Below are positions 15,729 to 23,728 of a stretch of 31,794 nt of DNA, piece after piece. The stretch is from CAZBWW01 sp964496005. GTDB lineage: Bacteria; Patescibacteriota; WWE3; UBA101185; UBA10185. The notes beneath the pieces are model-generated. The model saw only the letters and a program-made list of their open reading frames with translations. It was not told where the DNA came from and made no database searches. The stretch is taken from contig CAZBWW010000011.1 of the NCBI GenBank assembly GCA_964496005.1, positions 1 through 31,794 on the forward strand, read 5' to 3'. How positions within the stretch are numbered: the first letter of the stretch is position 1; every line of letters starts with the position of its first letter. The translations under genes were made by a program, and so were the position numbers.

Positions 15729-17402
15729 CTAGTTGAAATAACTTTGGGGGATGGTGTAACGGTAGCACGTCGGGTTTTGGTCCCGAAAATTGGGGTTCGA
15801 ATCCCTGTCCCCCAGCCATGAATTTAAAATATGCTGATTTTCCTCTAACAACAACTTATCTTCCAGTTCGAACCCTTGTAGGGACTGGTTAACTATTTCG
15901 TGATTATTTTTGAATACAGTAAGTACAGAATCAAGGTCAAACCGCAGTATTTTGTGGTCTAGTATAAAGTTCGAACCCAAATCTGCAAGTACACTAGTTT
16001 TTTCTTCGAAGTTACCACCTTCAAGTTTTTCACTAGCGTATCTAGCATAATATACTCGTTTTTCGGCTCTCTTAATCCAATCATCTGATTGGTATTTAAC
16101 TCCTGCGCGTTCTTTTTCTAATCTCTTTATGTCAGCATTAATCTCGTTTTTCTTTATACTGTAAGATTCTTCATTTATTTCACCATCAATGCGTAGATCC
16201 AGAAGGTTATTTCTACGTCTCATTTGCATTTCAATCTGTGCATCAAGTCTCTGAAGTAAGACATCAGTTTCATTAGTTTCTTCATGGTGATCATTCTTTA
16301 ACCATTTCATAAACCAATCGTGAAAGTCTTGAGAGATCTTTACTGTTTCTAAGATTCCATCTAATTGCTTTTCAAGTTTAGATACTGAGATATGAGGCTG
16401 ACCACATCGTTTTTTACTTGAACATTTAGCATAAATATAAGTTACGGTATCACCAGAAGCTAGTCGCTTTGTTTTTGGATAAGGAATAATTGTGCTACCA
16501 CACTCGGAACATTTAATAATGCCTCTGTAGGGCACGTCCTCATGATTACTTGGTCTTTTAACTCCTTTAGCACCTAATTTATCTTGAATAAGCCAAAATT
16601 CGTGTTCGGTCATAAGCCTTGGAACTTCTTGATTGAGTTCTTCTTCCATACCATTCCAAATCATATGTCCATAATAAAAAGGGTCATTAAGTATTCTGTA
16701 AAAACTAGATAAGGCTAAAGGTCTGTTGCCTGTACGTTCTGTTAAAGGCGTTCTATAGCCCAATTTATTATTAAGATCATCAACAATATTATCTACACTA
16801 GCACCATCTAAAAATGCTTCTATAGCCTTTCTAAGTAACGGGAACCTTTCATCATCTACTACTTGTATTATTTCGCCTCTTTCTTTTTTATTTAAGTATC
16901 CTTGCTTTGGTTTGCCAGGCCACCACCCTCTTCTTAGCTTTGAGGACATACCTCTCATTACAGTTGGGCCCAAATCATCAGAATACTTTTTAGCTAAACC
17001 AAACTCTATTTGAAGTAAAAGCTTGTCATCACCACTGTTATAGTAAACCTTCCCTGGAGTGAGGATTGCATGGAGTTTTTTGTTGTCCATTAATTCTATC
17101 AACAATGCCCCGTCTACTGAGTTACGAGCAAGTCTGTTTAAAGCCCAACAAACAATAACTTCACACTTGCCTCTTTCAATATCCGCAACCATTTCATTAA
17201 ACATAGGTCTACCACGCCTTTTTGCGGACATAGATTCTCTGTAGGTAGTCTTTATCTTTACAGAATATCTCTCTGCTACCTTTTTATTGACATCGTTTTG
17301 ATCTGCCAATGAAAAGGCTTGCCTGTCTTCTGACTCAGTTGATTTTCTACAATATTCAACTGCTTTTTTATTCTGTATGTCTTTGTTTACTAAAAAATCC
17401 AT
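15729..17402 (-). CDS. Large serine recombinase (integrase), C-terminus completed by host tRNA antisense
   Basis: 557 aa. The resolvase domain opens with VEYCRKS (Arg19, catalytic Ser21), then RRGRPMFN and LNRLARN. A recombinase domain follows (about 165-290, with RGWWPGKPKQGYL), then a zinc ribbon (CSEC ... CSSKKRC, about 310-345) and a coiled coil (about 375-450). It cuts and joins att DNA through a phosphoserine link. Residues 510-520 are encoded by the attachment repeat, and 529-557 (WLGDRDSNPN onward) by antisense tRNA-Gln and its leader. At the right repeat the same frame reads GFELEEKLLLEK then stop, so the free circle should encode a 521-aa form. Confidence 0.92.
   Translation of the reverse strand: MDFLVNKDIQNKKAVEYCRKSTESEDRQAFSLADQNDVNKKVAERYSVKIKTTYRESMSAKRRGRPMFNEMVADIERGKCEVIVCWALNRLARNSVDGALLIELMDNKKLHAILTPGKVYYNSGDDKLLLQIEFGLAKKYSDDLGPTVMRGMSSKLRRGWWPGKPKQGYLNKKERGEIIQVVDDERFPLLRKAIEAFLDGASVDNIVDDLNNKLGYRTPLTERTGNRPLALSSFYRILNDPFYYGHMIWNGMEEELNQEVPRLMTEHEFWLIQDKLGAKGVKRPSNHEDVPYRGIIKCSECGSTIIPYPKTKRLASGDTVTYIYAKCSSKKRCGQPHISVSKLEKQLDGILETVKISQDFHDWFMKWLKNDHHEETNETDVLLQRLDAQIEMQMRRRNNLLDLRIDGEINEESYSIKKNEINADIKRLEKERAGVKYQSDDWIKRAEKRVYYARYASEKLEGGNFEEKTSVLADLGSNFILDHKILRFDLDSVLTVFKNNHEIVNQSLQGFELEDKLLLEENQHILNSWLGDRDSNPNFRDQNPTCYRYTIPQSYFN
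15745..15818 (+). tRNA. tRNA-Gln (anticodon TTG), CCA encoded; integration target
   Basis: Acceptor TGGGGGA/TCCCCCA, anticodon stem TCGGG/CCCGA with loop TTTTGGT (anticodon TTG), T-loop TTCGAAT, discriminator G and an encoded CCA. The mobile element begins just downstream and its integrase frame reads antisense through the whole tRNA. The tRNA itself looks intact. Confidence 0.95.
15844..15875. repeat. Left attachment repeat (attL candidate)
   Basis: A 32-bp sequence matching 29469-29500 at 31 of 32 positions (A versus T at position 15), in direct orientation. It starts 25 nt after tRNA-Gln and lies inside the 3' part of the integrase gene, encoding GFELEDKLLLE on the minus strand. Confidence 0.75.
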
Positions 17403-17405
17403 AAA

Positions 17406-17488
17406 AATAGCCGTACTGGTTGTTGAGTAGTTGCAACAAGTGCAAATACGCCAATACGGCTATTACTACACTTGTATACTACTCAACA
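17406..17488. promoter_or_regulatory. Interleaved inverted repeats upstream of the integrase
   Basis: Two inverted repeats interleave in A-B-A'-B' order. A is a perfect 10-bp pair (17406-17415 with 17455-17464). B has an 11-bp pair (17421-17431 with 17478-17488) plus a 7-bp pair (17436-17442 with 17469-17475). In RNA this order would form a pseudoknot in the integrase leader; in DNA it could be an operator or recombinase-binding site. It fills the gap between the integrase and the 84-aa gene. Confidence 0.65.
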
Positions 17489-17494
17489 CATCAA

Positions 17495-17749
17495 TTATAC
17501 ATTTATTTCCAATCCTTCATCAACGGGTCTGCCAAAATACTCAACCCAAATTGAATACCATAATTGTTTTTGGTTCTCGTAAGTATCCCTATCAAAAGGT
17601 CTATCGTTAATATCTACCTTACAGTCTTTAGATTGATCTGGTTCATGTGTTTCAAGATAGGACTGCACGATATTAGAAACTTCTAGAAGCTCTGAAATGT
17701 TAAGTTTTGTTAAGTCCATATTTTTTTGTATTTTTGTTACATTTTTCAT
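17495..17749 (-). CDS. Small unknown protein upstream of the integrase
   Basis: 84 aa, soluble and acidic, with no motif I recognise. It lies between the TGTTACA repeat region and the integrase in the same direction. That is where excisionases, directionality factors or small regulators often sit, but the sequence shows no helix-turn-helix. The role is unassigned. Confidence 0.5.
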   Translation of the reverse strand: MKNVTKIQKNMDLTKLNISELLEVSNIVQSYLETHEPDQSKDCKVDINDRPFDRDTYENQKQLWYSIWVEYFGRPVDEGLEINV

Positions 17750-17777
17750 AAATTCCTTTATCTACAGTAAATAATAC

Positions 17778-17830
17778 TGTTACAGAAATGTTACAAACCG
17801 TATATTTATGTCTGTAACACTTTTGTAACA
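17778..17830. repeat. TGTTACA repeat cluster (operator or iterons)
   Basis: Two TGTTACA direct repeats 11 bp apart (17778, 17789) face two TGTAACA repeats also 11 bp apart (17813, 17824), making an 18-bp inverted repeat around a 17-bp AT-rich spacer. A weaker GTTAC pair follows at 17868-17881, across the primase stop codon. Helical phasing and symmetry suggest binding of a dimeric or cooperative protein, either a repressor of the 84-aa/integrase genes or an initiator at an origin. Confidence 0.6.
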
Positions 17831-17877
17831 AGATGTTATGTTGTTAATACAATCAATAGTCAAATCCGTTACAAAAG

Positions 17878-20274
17878 TTACTTAACTTCTCCAAATTCAA
17901 AGCCTAAAGCTTTAAGTCGTTCATTTATTACGTCAAGATTTAGTTGGTACCCTCTCATAGGTTTATCACCCAACCTTCTTGTTTCTGACCCCTGTATCAC
18001 GATACCTGACCTTCTAAGCGACACACCTATATATTTAGTGCTTTCTAACCAATCAAACTCCTCACTACGCTCAGTTTTTAAGTATGTTTTGATATTTGCA
18101 ATGGGGTAGAAGGCTTCTGTCTTGCTATCGCTTTCCATCATATCTTTTAAGGCTAGGAGAAGTTGAATTATTGTTTGATCATCCGCAGAAACAGTGGAAT
18201 CAACATTTATTCGTTCAATAGCAAAATTACGTGCAATGTTATATAGCAGTCCTTCTTGTTCTGATTTTATGTCAATTACTTTCGCTAACGCCAGTATTGG
18301 TCTCCAAACTTCCCAATTTCTACCTTGAATAAAGCTATCTTCTAAATCCTTGTATGTATCAGATAAATCTTTATGCATATGCATTACTGAAAGGTAGAAT
18401 CCGTTTCTTATCTCCTGTAGTTCATGTGATTTTGTGTCTAATTCTCTGTTCTTAATGGTGTTACTTGAGCTTGCTAACATTGTTATGTTTATAGATCTAG
18501 ATTGTAGGGTTTCGGACACATTGTTTATGCCTGCAATCATTTTAGGGGAGTAGGGGTCATATTCTTTCGTATCCCAACCTTTAGACCCAACAGGTTGCAT
18601 TTTTCCTATCTTTGGACCAGATTTATAACCTGAGTTAAGCATTAATGTGAGTGTTTGTGCCTCTGGTGTAGATGCCTTTTTAAGGCTTTCTACTTCGTCT
18701 AGAAAGATTGTAGAGCTGTTTTCATGTATTTCCCTTATGACAAATGCGGGAGTTGATCCCATTAAAAACTTGCCGTTAAAAGCTAACTCACTACAAAGTT
18801 CTAGCAACTTGGTTTTACCTGAGTTCATAAGTCCGTTTACATTCACATACGGATATGACCCAAATAGGCGATAAAAATAAGTACCCCATATCCACAAAGC
18901 TAATACCAAATACCAATCTTCATGCTTTAAGTCTAAGTAAAGTTTCAGCGTACTAATGGTTTTATCTACCAAACCAAAATAATCGGGTACAATTTTTTTG
19001 TTGCTTAGATAATCTTTTACTGACTGTGAAGACCATCTTAAATTGAACTTAGGCTCACGATCACATAAATAGTTATGCTCACTTACAAACTGCTCCAATG
19101 GAAATATTCTTTTTTCTGATGAAATAACATAGGTGTCCTTGCTAACAGCTTCATCATTTTTTACGTTCATTTGAAGCGTGACAAAGGCATTTGAAGACGT
19201 GAAAAACTGAGATGGAATAAATTCTGTTAAAGCATCTGCAAACTCAATTTCGGTGAACTCTAGCTTATATGGATCATATTTCCGTGCATGTTTAACAAGG
19301 TTTTCAAAATCAATCTTATTTTTTTGACTTGTTCTGTAGTCAGTAACATCTTTAACGCTCCCATCATTTGGAATATCAATAATAAAAACCTGCTTATTTT
19401 TAAACTTCTTTGCGTGCTTTAAAACTTCAGCTTTACCTACAGTATCATTGTCAAAGCAGAAATAGATCTGAGATACATTATCAAACATATCTACCCACAT
19501 ATTCTTAAATGTACCTGCACCGCCTGTTGAAGAAACAGCAATATAACCCCATTCCCTTAGAACTAATGCGTCTAGTTCGCCCTCAGTAATAAAAACAGGG
19601 GAATTGTTAACATTTGTTAACATCTCAGCCCCATATAAATAAGCCTCTCCACCTGTTGTATATCTGTATTTATTGGGATTAGTTTCCTCGTCTTCTGGTA
19701 ATCTTCTAAGTTTGAAAAATATAACCTTTCCAGTGTTATCAAATACCGGAATAGTCAACCAAACAAGGCCATCAACCTCAGCTTCGCCTAGTAGATATGT
19801 ATCGATAGTTTCATCGGATAAACCACGGTCTCTAAAATACTGTCTGTGGTCTTCTGTTAATTCTTTATGGCATTCATAAGCCTCGTTGGTTAAATCATCT
19901 TCAAAAACTTTAGGTTTCTCCTCTTTAGGCTCTTTCTTTGCCTTTTTGGACTTACTTTTGATCTTTCCTACCTTTTTATACAAAGTAGCAATATCAATAT
20001 TTAAATGTTTTGCTAATGTTACAAGATTGCCTTTTGCACCACACTTTTTACAATGATACTGCCCTGTCGAAGCAGAGAAATAAAGGTGACCTTCTTTTGG
20101 ATCAGACTTACCCGCATCACAAGAACCAAACAAGCATAACGCTTGTAATTCTTTCTTTTTATCCAAATAACTAATGACCCAATCGCTTAGGAACTCAGCA
20201 GGTGTCTTTATATATTCATTATTGTTATAATTCATTTGTACTAATACTTTTCTGGCAGGGGACACTTGTTTCAA
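17878..20274 (-). CDS. Primase-helicase: CHC2-like zinc finger, Toprim and P-loop ATPase
   Basis: 798 aa from a TTG; an ATG 13 codons on (20235) is an equally possible start. A CHC2-type zinc finger (cysteines at 47, 52, 75 and 78) is followed by a Lys-rich linker, a Toprim domain (FITEGELDALV, then CFDNDTVGKAE), an unassigned middle, and a P-loop ATPase (GLMNSGKTK; TIFLDEVE). This is the phage and plasmid design for making RNA primers and unwinding DNA at the element's origin. It supports autonomous replication after excision. It follows the DUF669-like gene in one leftward operon. The C-terminal ATPase is not a clear DnaB; a D5- or DUF927-like assignment is possible. Confidence 0.85.
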   Translation of the reverse strand: MKQVSPARKVLVQMNYNNNEYIKTPAEFLSDWVISYLDKKKELQALCLFGSCDAGKSDPKEGHLYFSASTGQYHCKKCGAKGNLVTLAKHLNIDIATLYKKVGKIKSKSKKAKKEPKEEKPKVFEDDLTNEAYECHKELTEDHRQYFRDRGLSDETIDTYLLGEAEVDGLVWLTIPVFDNTGKVIFFKLRRLPEDEETNPNKYRYTTGGEAYLYGAEMLTNVNNSPVFITEGELDALVLREWGYIAVSSTGGAGTFKNMWVDMFDNVSQIYFCFDNDTVGKAEVLKHAKKFKNKQVFIIDIPNDGSVKDVTDYRTSQKNKIDFENLVKHARKYDPYKLEFTEIEFADALTEFIPSQFFTSSNAFVTLQMNVKNDEAVSKDTYVISSEKRIFPLEQFVSEHNYLCDREPKFNLRWSSQSVKDYLSNKKIVPDYFGLVDKTISTLKLYLDLKHEDWYLVLALWIWGTYFYRLFGSYPYVNVNGLMNSGKTKLLELCSELAFNGKFLMGSTPAFVIREIHENSSTIFLDEVESLKKASTPEAQTLTLMLNSGYKSGPKIGKMQPVGSKGWDTKEYDPYSPKMIAGINNVSETLQSRSINITMLASSSNTIKNRELDTKSHELQEIRNGFYLSVMHMHKDLSDTYKDLEDSFIQGRNWEVWRPILALAKVIDIKSEQEGLLYNIARNFAIERINVDSTVSADDQTIIQLLLALKDMMESDSKTEAFYPIANIKTYLKTERSEEFDWLESTKYIGVSLRRSGIVIQGSETRRLGDKPMRGYQLNLDVINERLKALGFEFGEVK

Positions 20275-20301
20275 GCAAATGCCCCCATACCTAACTTGTT
20301 A

Positions 20302-20685
20302 CTATTTGTGAGGTAGAACCTTATCAATGTTCTGAATTAATACGCCTTCTACCTCTTTGGCTTCCGCCACTAGAATCCTGGCTTTCTTTCCAATGAAATC
20401 TTCAGGATCTACCTCAGAGTCTAGCTCTAGCTTTTTACCTCCTATTGCTTCTAGGATGTTTAAAAGCTTGCTTCCACCTTTTGGGCTTCTTGTTAGCTTT
20501 TTGCTAGCTAGAATTGTTCTCTGTTCTCCTGCATAAGTTGAATCTTTAGCAATTTGGAAAGTAAGCTTTAGATATTCACCAAAACTACCTTCGCCTTCGC
20601 TTATAGACACCAACTCACAAGGATATATGTCCGAAGGAATTTCTTTAATTCCTTCTGGCTGAGTTACTTTTAACTTTTTTGCCAT
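20302..20685 (-). CDS. DUF669-like small DNA-binding-type protein
   Basis: 127 aa. The sequence (PCELVSISEGEGSFGEYLKL, then GKKARILVAE) resembles DUF669-like and single-strand DNA-binding accessory proteins encoded beside phage primases; an OB-like beta fold is plausible. Its ATG has a strong AGGAGG site about 10 nt upstream, one of the few in the window. It overlaps the 72-aa gene by 41 nt. The context (primase-helicase next) fits a replication accessory role. The family call is by resemblance only. Confidence 0.6.
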   Translation of the reverse strand: MAKKLKVTQPEGIKEIPSDIYPCELVSISEGEGSFGEYLKLTFQIAKDSTYAGEQRTILASKKLTRSPKGGSKLLNILEAIGGKKLELDSEVDPEDFIGKKARILVAEAKEVEGVLIQNIDKVLPHK

Positions 20686-20863
20686 CGGTCACTGCACCTC
20701 CTTTCATGTTTTTAAACTTGCTACTACTTCTTGGTTTTGTAATTGTCTTTAAAAATCGGAACATCCTGTTTGCCCTTTCAGTTGCTTCCGTAATCCCGAT
20801 GGTTTTTCCTGTCTGTTTCTCATAAATTGTTTTCCATTCAAGGACTGCTTCTTTACACAACAT
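20645..20863 (-). CDS. Small basic protein, unknown
   Basis: 72 aa, Lys/Arg-rich, beginning MLCKEAVLEWKTIYEKQTGK and ending in a disordered basic tail. It starts 2 nt after the DUF5659 stop and overlaps the next gene by 41 nt, so it belongs to the replication operon. Nucleic-acid binding is possible from composition, but no domain is recognised. Confidence 0.5.
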   Translation of the reverse strand: MLCKEAVLEWKTIYEKQTGKTIGITEATERANRMFRFLKTITKPRSSSKFKNMKGGAVTDGKKVKSNSARRN

Positions 20864-20865
20864 CT

Positions 20866-21123
20866 TTAACTCCTTGAATAGAGCAAACTTTTTAAGAACT
20901 TAATTTTTTGAAAATAATCGGATGGATTTACTGAGGCACTTCTGTTGAAATATGCATTAACTGCATTTTCTAACTCATCTGACTTTTTAAATCTGAACTC
21001 AAATCTATTGCCTTCTACACGACTCAAGTCTATTAGCTCAAAGTTAAGTGCGAGATAAGCAGAAATTGCCAAGTCTGTGCTGGACCAAATATTAATTTGT
21101 TTGTCATTTAATTCTGTCGTCAT
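20866..21123 (-). CDS. DUF5659-like small protein
   Basis: 85 aa from the ATG at 21123; a GTG at 21132 would add three residues. The layout STDLAISAYLALNFELIDL, a central FEFRFKKSDELENAVNAYF and a C-terminal YFQKIKFLKSLLYSR matches DUF5659, a small domain common in phage and mobile-element regions whose biochemical role is not known. It lies directly downstream of the reverse transcriptase. A 7-bp inverted repeat spans its start region and could form an RNA hairpin over the initiation site. Confidence 0.7.
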   Translation of the reverse strand: MTTELNDKQINIWSSTDLAISAYLALNFELIDLSRVEGNRFEFRFKKSDELENAVNAYFNRSASVNPSDYFQKIKFLKSLLYSRS

Positions 21124-21146
21124 ACTAGTCACAATTCTGGACTAGT
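21124..21146. promoter_or_regulatory. Inverted repeat over the DUF5659 start
   Basis: ACTAGTC and GACTAGT pair perfectly around a 9-nt spacer. The repeat covers the GTG and touches the ATG start of the DUF5659 gene, so it could act as a translational hairpin or as an operator. Confidence 0.45.
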
Positions 21147-21234
21147 TGGAATATGATTAATAAAGGATTTATAGTAATCTATCTGCGGTATTTCCTATCA
21201 CCACAGTATTTACAAGTATTACGGAAGGGATTTC

Positions 21235-23361
21235 TTAGGATTTAAAGATGAAAAAAGGTTGTAGAAGAAAACAATAGTCGTTTTCTACTTTAAAAATGTA
21301 ATCTTCTTCTGCGGATATCTCGAGCTTTGAGTGTATGTTTTTTACAAAATCAGTTACACGCTCTCTTGGACTAGTTTCTCTATCACCGTACATTGTTGTC
21401 TTTCTTTGCTTTATCAGACCATCGAGCTCATCGTTGCTAATTTTCCTCTGTTTCTTAAGTTTTGCAAAAATATAAAACAAGTCAGTGTAGTTATATCCTG
21501 TTTGAAAATTGTCACATTTATACTCCTTACCTGAGGGAGCTTTATATTCTGCTTTACTTTCATCAACAAAAAATTTAAATGCGATATCAAATTCCTCAGG
21601 CCGATCCTTAACAAGCGACTTTGAAGTGTTGGAAATCTCATTCCTTGTGAAATATAGGATATTTCTTTGGTTAGTAACTACGTTGATATTTGTTTGCGAC
21701 TTCTTTCTTGAGTGTTTTACAATTTCTGGTTTAAGCCCTAATTGCTTCTTTGCAAATAAGTGCATTGATGCGTGAGGGGTAACTTTCACACCTCGAACTG
21801 CCATAATATCTAAAGCGAGTATTTGAATATCGATAGGAGTATCGGAAGATAGTTGTTTGTATAGCAACTTGTCATATAGTTTAATTTCCGTAAAGTTAGC
21901 TATTGATGCAAGATATGCCGTCTTTGCTGATATGCTTCTTTCATCATTAAATGACTTAATTAACCTTTTTAATTCCTTACCACTTTTCTGTTCAATACTT
22001 GAATAAAGATACCCCAGAGACATGAATAACCAGTCATCACTCTCAAGTAGCTCTTTGGATAATCTTTTTTGCATATCATTCAGTTTCTTGGCATTTTCTT
22101 CTTGAGCAAAGAATTTGGGGTAGTTTAGAGACAATAGTAATTTAGCCAACTTAAATTTAGGCCATCTAAATATGTGCTCTTCTTTATAAATTCTGTATAG
22201 CTCTGTGGGTATAAGATCGGAAAAATAAATATAGTTTGCCTGATAAAACGCACATAGTTCTTCAGCTAAGTACTGTAGCTTTGGATAGAGTTGTATAAAG
22301 GGTTCAATCAAGGATAAACTCTCCATATATTTAGTAGCTTTTATGTAATACTTAAACCTGCTCATTTGCCCATGTTCCACATATTTATCTTCTAAGATAG
22401 CATTTACTGTATAAGGGATTTCGGGGGTTATATCCATTAACTTTTGTAGGCTTATAGGAACATCGTTACTATAACTAGTTGAAAATCTCTTGTTCTCTAA
22501 ATCGTATTTATCGGTCATCTTAATTAATTTAGATTTGGTATTGAGATTTAATCCTAGTTCAACAACTTTATAATTAAGGGATTCAAACACTTCAAATAAT
22601 TCATTTTTACTTTTCGACATTAGTACAAAATCATCTACATAACGGAAAAGCCTAACATTCTCTTCATCCAAAAATACTTCATTGTCGACTGTTGTTAGAT
22701 ATATGTTTGCTAAGGCACTTGAGGGATTTGGTCCTTGTGGTAAACCTTTATTAGGGTGATTAGTCCATGTGCTTAAAAGCCTGAAAAGCAAATGCAGAAC
22801 ACCATCATGTTTTATATTACAGTCCTTAACAAGAATAGACCTTAGCTTTTTATGATCAATGCTGTCATAAAAAGTTTCTATATCAAATTCTAAACGCCAA
22901 TAGAAACCGTCATCAAAAGCTGATATCTGGTCGGTAATAAACTTGTCCCAACAATCCTGATAGTTTTCGAAGTACGAGAGCTTTGATTTAGAAATATTTG
23001 GAGAATAGCAGGCGGAACTCCAGTTATTGAATAAGATCTGCCCCAGCACTTCATAATTTAGGATGGCTTGATATACAATTCTATCTACAACAGTAAGTAA
23101 TGCGACTTTACGCATATTAAAGCTGGGTTTGGGTAAGTAAACATATTCGGCACTGCAAGGGTGATATTCCCCGTTTTTTAACAGCCATGACAACGACTTA
23201 AAAAATGTCTCGGAGTTATTATCGATTGCTTTAAAAACAGGTTTTAAAAGCGGGTCTATTGGGATAGTAGAATTTTCAGTTTCGGCTTTTAGTAACCTAT
23301 AAGCCTTCTTTAGATTATTTTCGCTATAAAATTTTTTAAATAAACTACTATCCGTTTTCAT
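21235..23361 (-). CDS. Reverse transcriptase of the unknown-group/DRT-like type with long helical C-terminal region
   Basis: 708 aa. The RT core spans about 70-290: PKP...VVDRIVYQAILN, LEFDIETFYDSIDH (Asp160), GLPQGPNPSSALANIYL (206 onward) and FRYVDDFVLM (Asp243, Asp244). It lacks the maturase and HNH parts of group II intron proteins, and no intron-like RNA flanks it. Residues 290-708 are helical and HEAT-like in character, as in the Abi/unknown-group RTs, many of which are antiphage systems that make cDNA or untemplated DNA. It sits mid-operon between a zinc-ribbon protein and DUF5659. A defence role is inference; a role in the element's replication is the alternative. Confidence 0.85.
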   Translation of the reverse strand: MKTDSSLFKKFYSENNLKKAYRLLKAETENSTIPIDPLLKPVFKAIDNNSETFFKSLSWLLKNGEYHPCSAEYVYLPKPSFNMRKVALLTVVDRIVYQAILNYEVLGQILFNNWSSACYSPNISKSKLSYFENYQDCWDKFITDQISAFDDGFYWRLEFDIETFYDSIDHKKLRSILVKDCNIKHDGVLHLLFRLLSTWTNHPNKGLPQGPNPSSALANIYLTTVDNEVFLDEENVRLFRYVDDFVLMSKSKNELFEVFESLNYKVVELGLNLNTKSKLIKMTDKYDLENKRFSTSYSNDVPISLQKLMDITPEIPYTVNAILEDKYVEHGQMSRFKYYIKATKYMESLSLIEPFIQLYPKLQYLAEELCAFYQANYIYFSDLIPTELYRIYKEEHIFRWPKFKLAKLLLSLNYPKFFAQEENAKKLNDMQKRLSKELLESDDWLFMSLGYLYSSIEQKSGKELKRLIKSFNDERSISAKTAYLASIANFTEIKLYDKLLYKQLSSDTPIDIQILALDIMAVRGVKVTPHASMHLFAKKQLGLKPEIVKHSRKKSQTNINVVTNQRNILYFTRNEISNTSKSLVKDRPEEFDIAFKFFVDESKAEYKAPSGKEYKCDNFQTGYNYTDLFYIFAKLKKQRKISNDELDGLIKQRKTTMYGDRETSPRERVTDFVKNIHSKLEISAEEDYIFKVENDYCFLLQPFFIFKS

Positions 23362-23407
23362 ATTAATCTTAATCTTTGGGCAGAATTTAGTTGTCTAAAA
23401 CGAGGCT

Positions 23408-23728
23408 CTAGATGGTATTTTCAACCATATTTTTGTATCGTCTTGATTTGTATTCTAACCCCAAACAATCCTTGCATCCAACAGAACCATTTAAAGGGTT
23501 ACTGTACAAGACACCTTTTCTTCCTTCACATTGAGGACATTTGAACCACAAGCGTTCGCCACCATGAGAAAGTTTACTGGTTGTAAACTCAATCTCGTAA
23601 CCTTCTATGTTTGCTATATTCCTTGCAATGATAGGTAATAACTGTTCCTTGGCTTCCTGTACTACTTCGAAAACGGATATTTTCGGACACTGTTCGATTA
23701 AAAGAGTTGTTCCTGAAACATTACCCAT
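23408..23728 (-). CDS. Zinc-ribbon protein of mobile elements
   Basis: 106 aa. The C-terminal half reads RLWFKCPQC ... GCKDCLGLEYKSRR, a two-CxxC zinc ribbon of the kind often annotated as hypothetical next to element replication or transposition genes. The N-terminal half is unassigned. It overlaps the upstream 218-aa gene by 8 nt and precedes the reverse transcriptase by 46 nt, so all three are probably co-transcribed. DNA or RNA binding is likely but untested. Confidence 0.6.
   Translation of the reverse strand: MGNVSGTTLLIEQCPKISVFEVVQEAKEQLLPIIARNIANIEGYEIEFTTSKLSHGGERLWFKCPQCEGRKGVLYSNPLNGSVGCKDCLGLEYKSRRYKNMVENTI

Noticed and set aside
15625..15819. Minus-strand open frame MAGGQGFEPQFSGPKP over tRNA-Gln
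   Set aside because: Another antisense-tRNA frame, with no support beyond lack of stops.
21235..23361. Group II intron
   Set aside because: No maturase or HNH region in the protein and no intron domain V-like structure or boundary seen around it.
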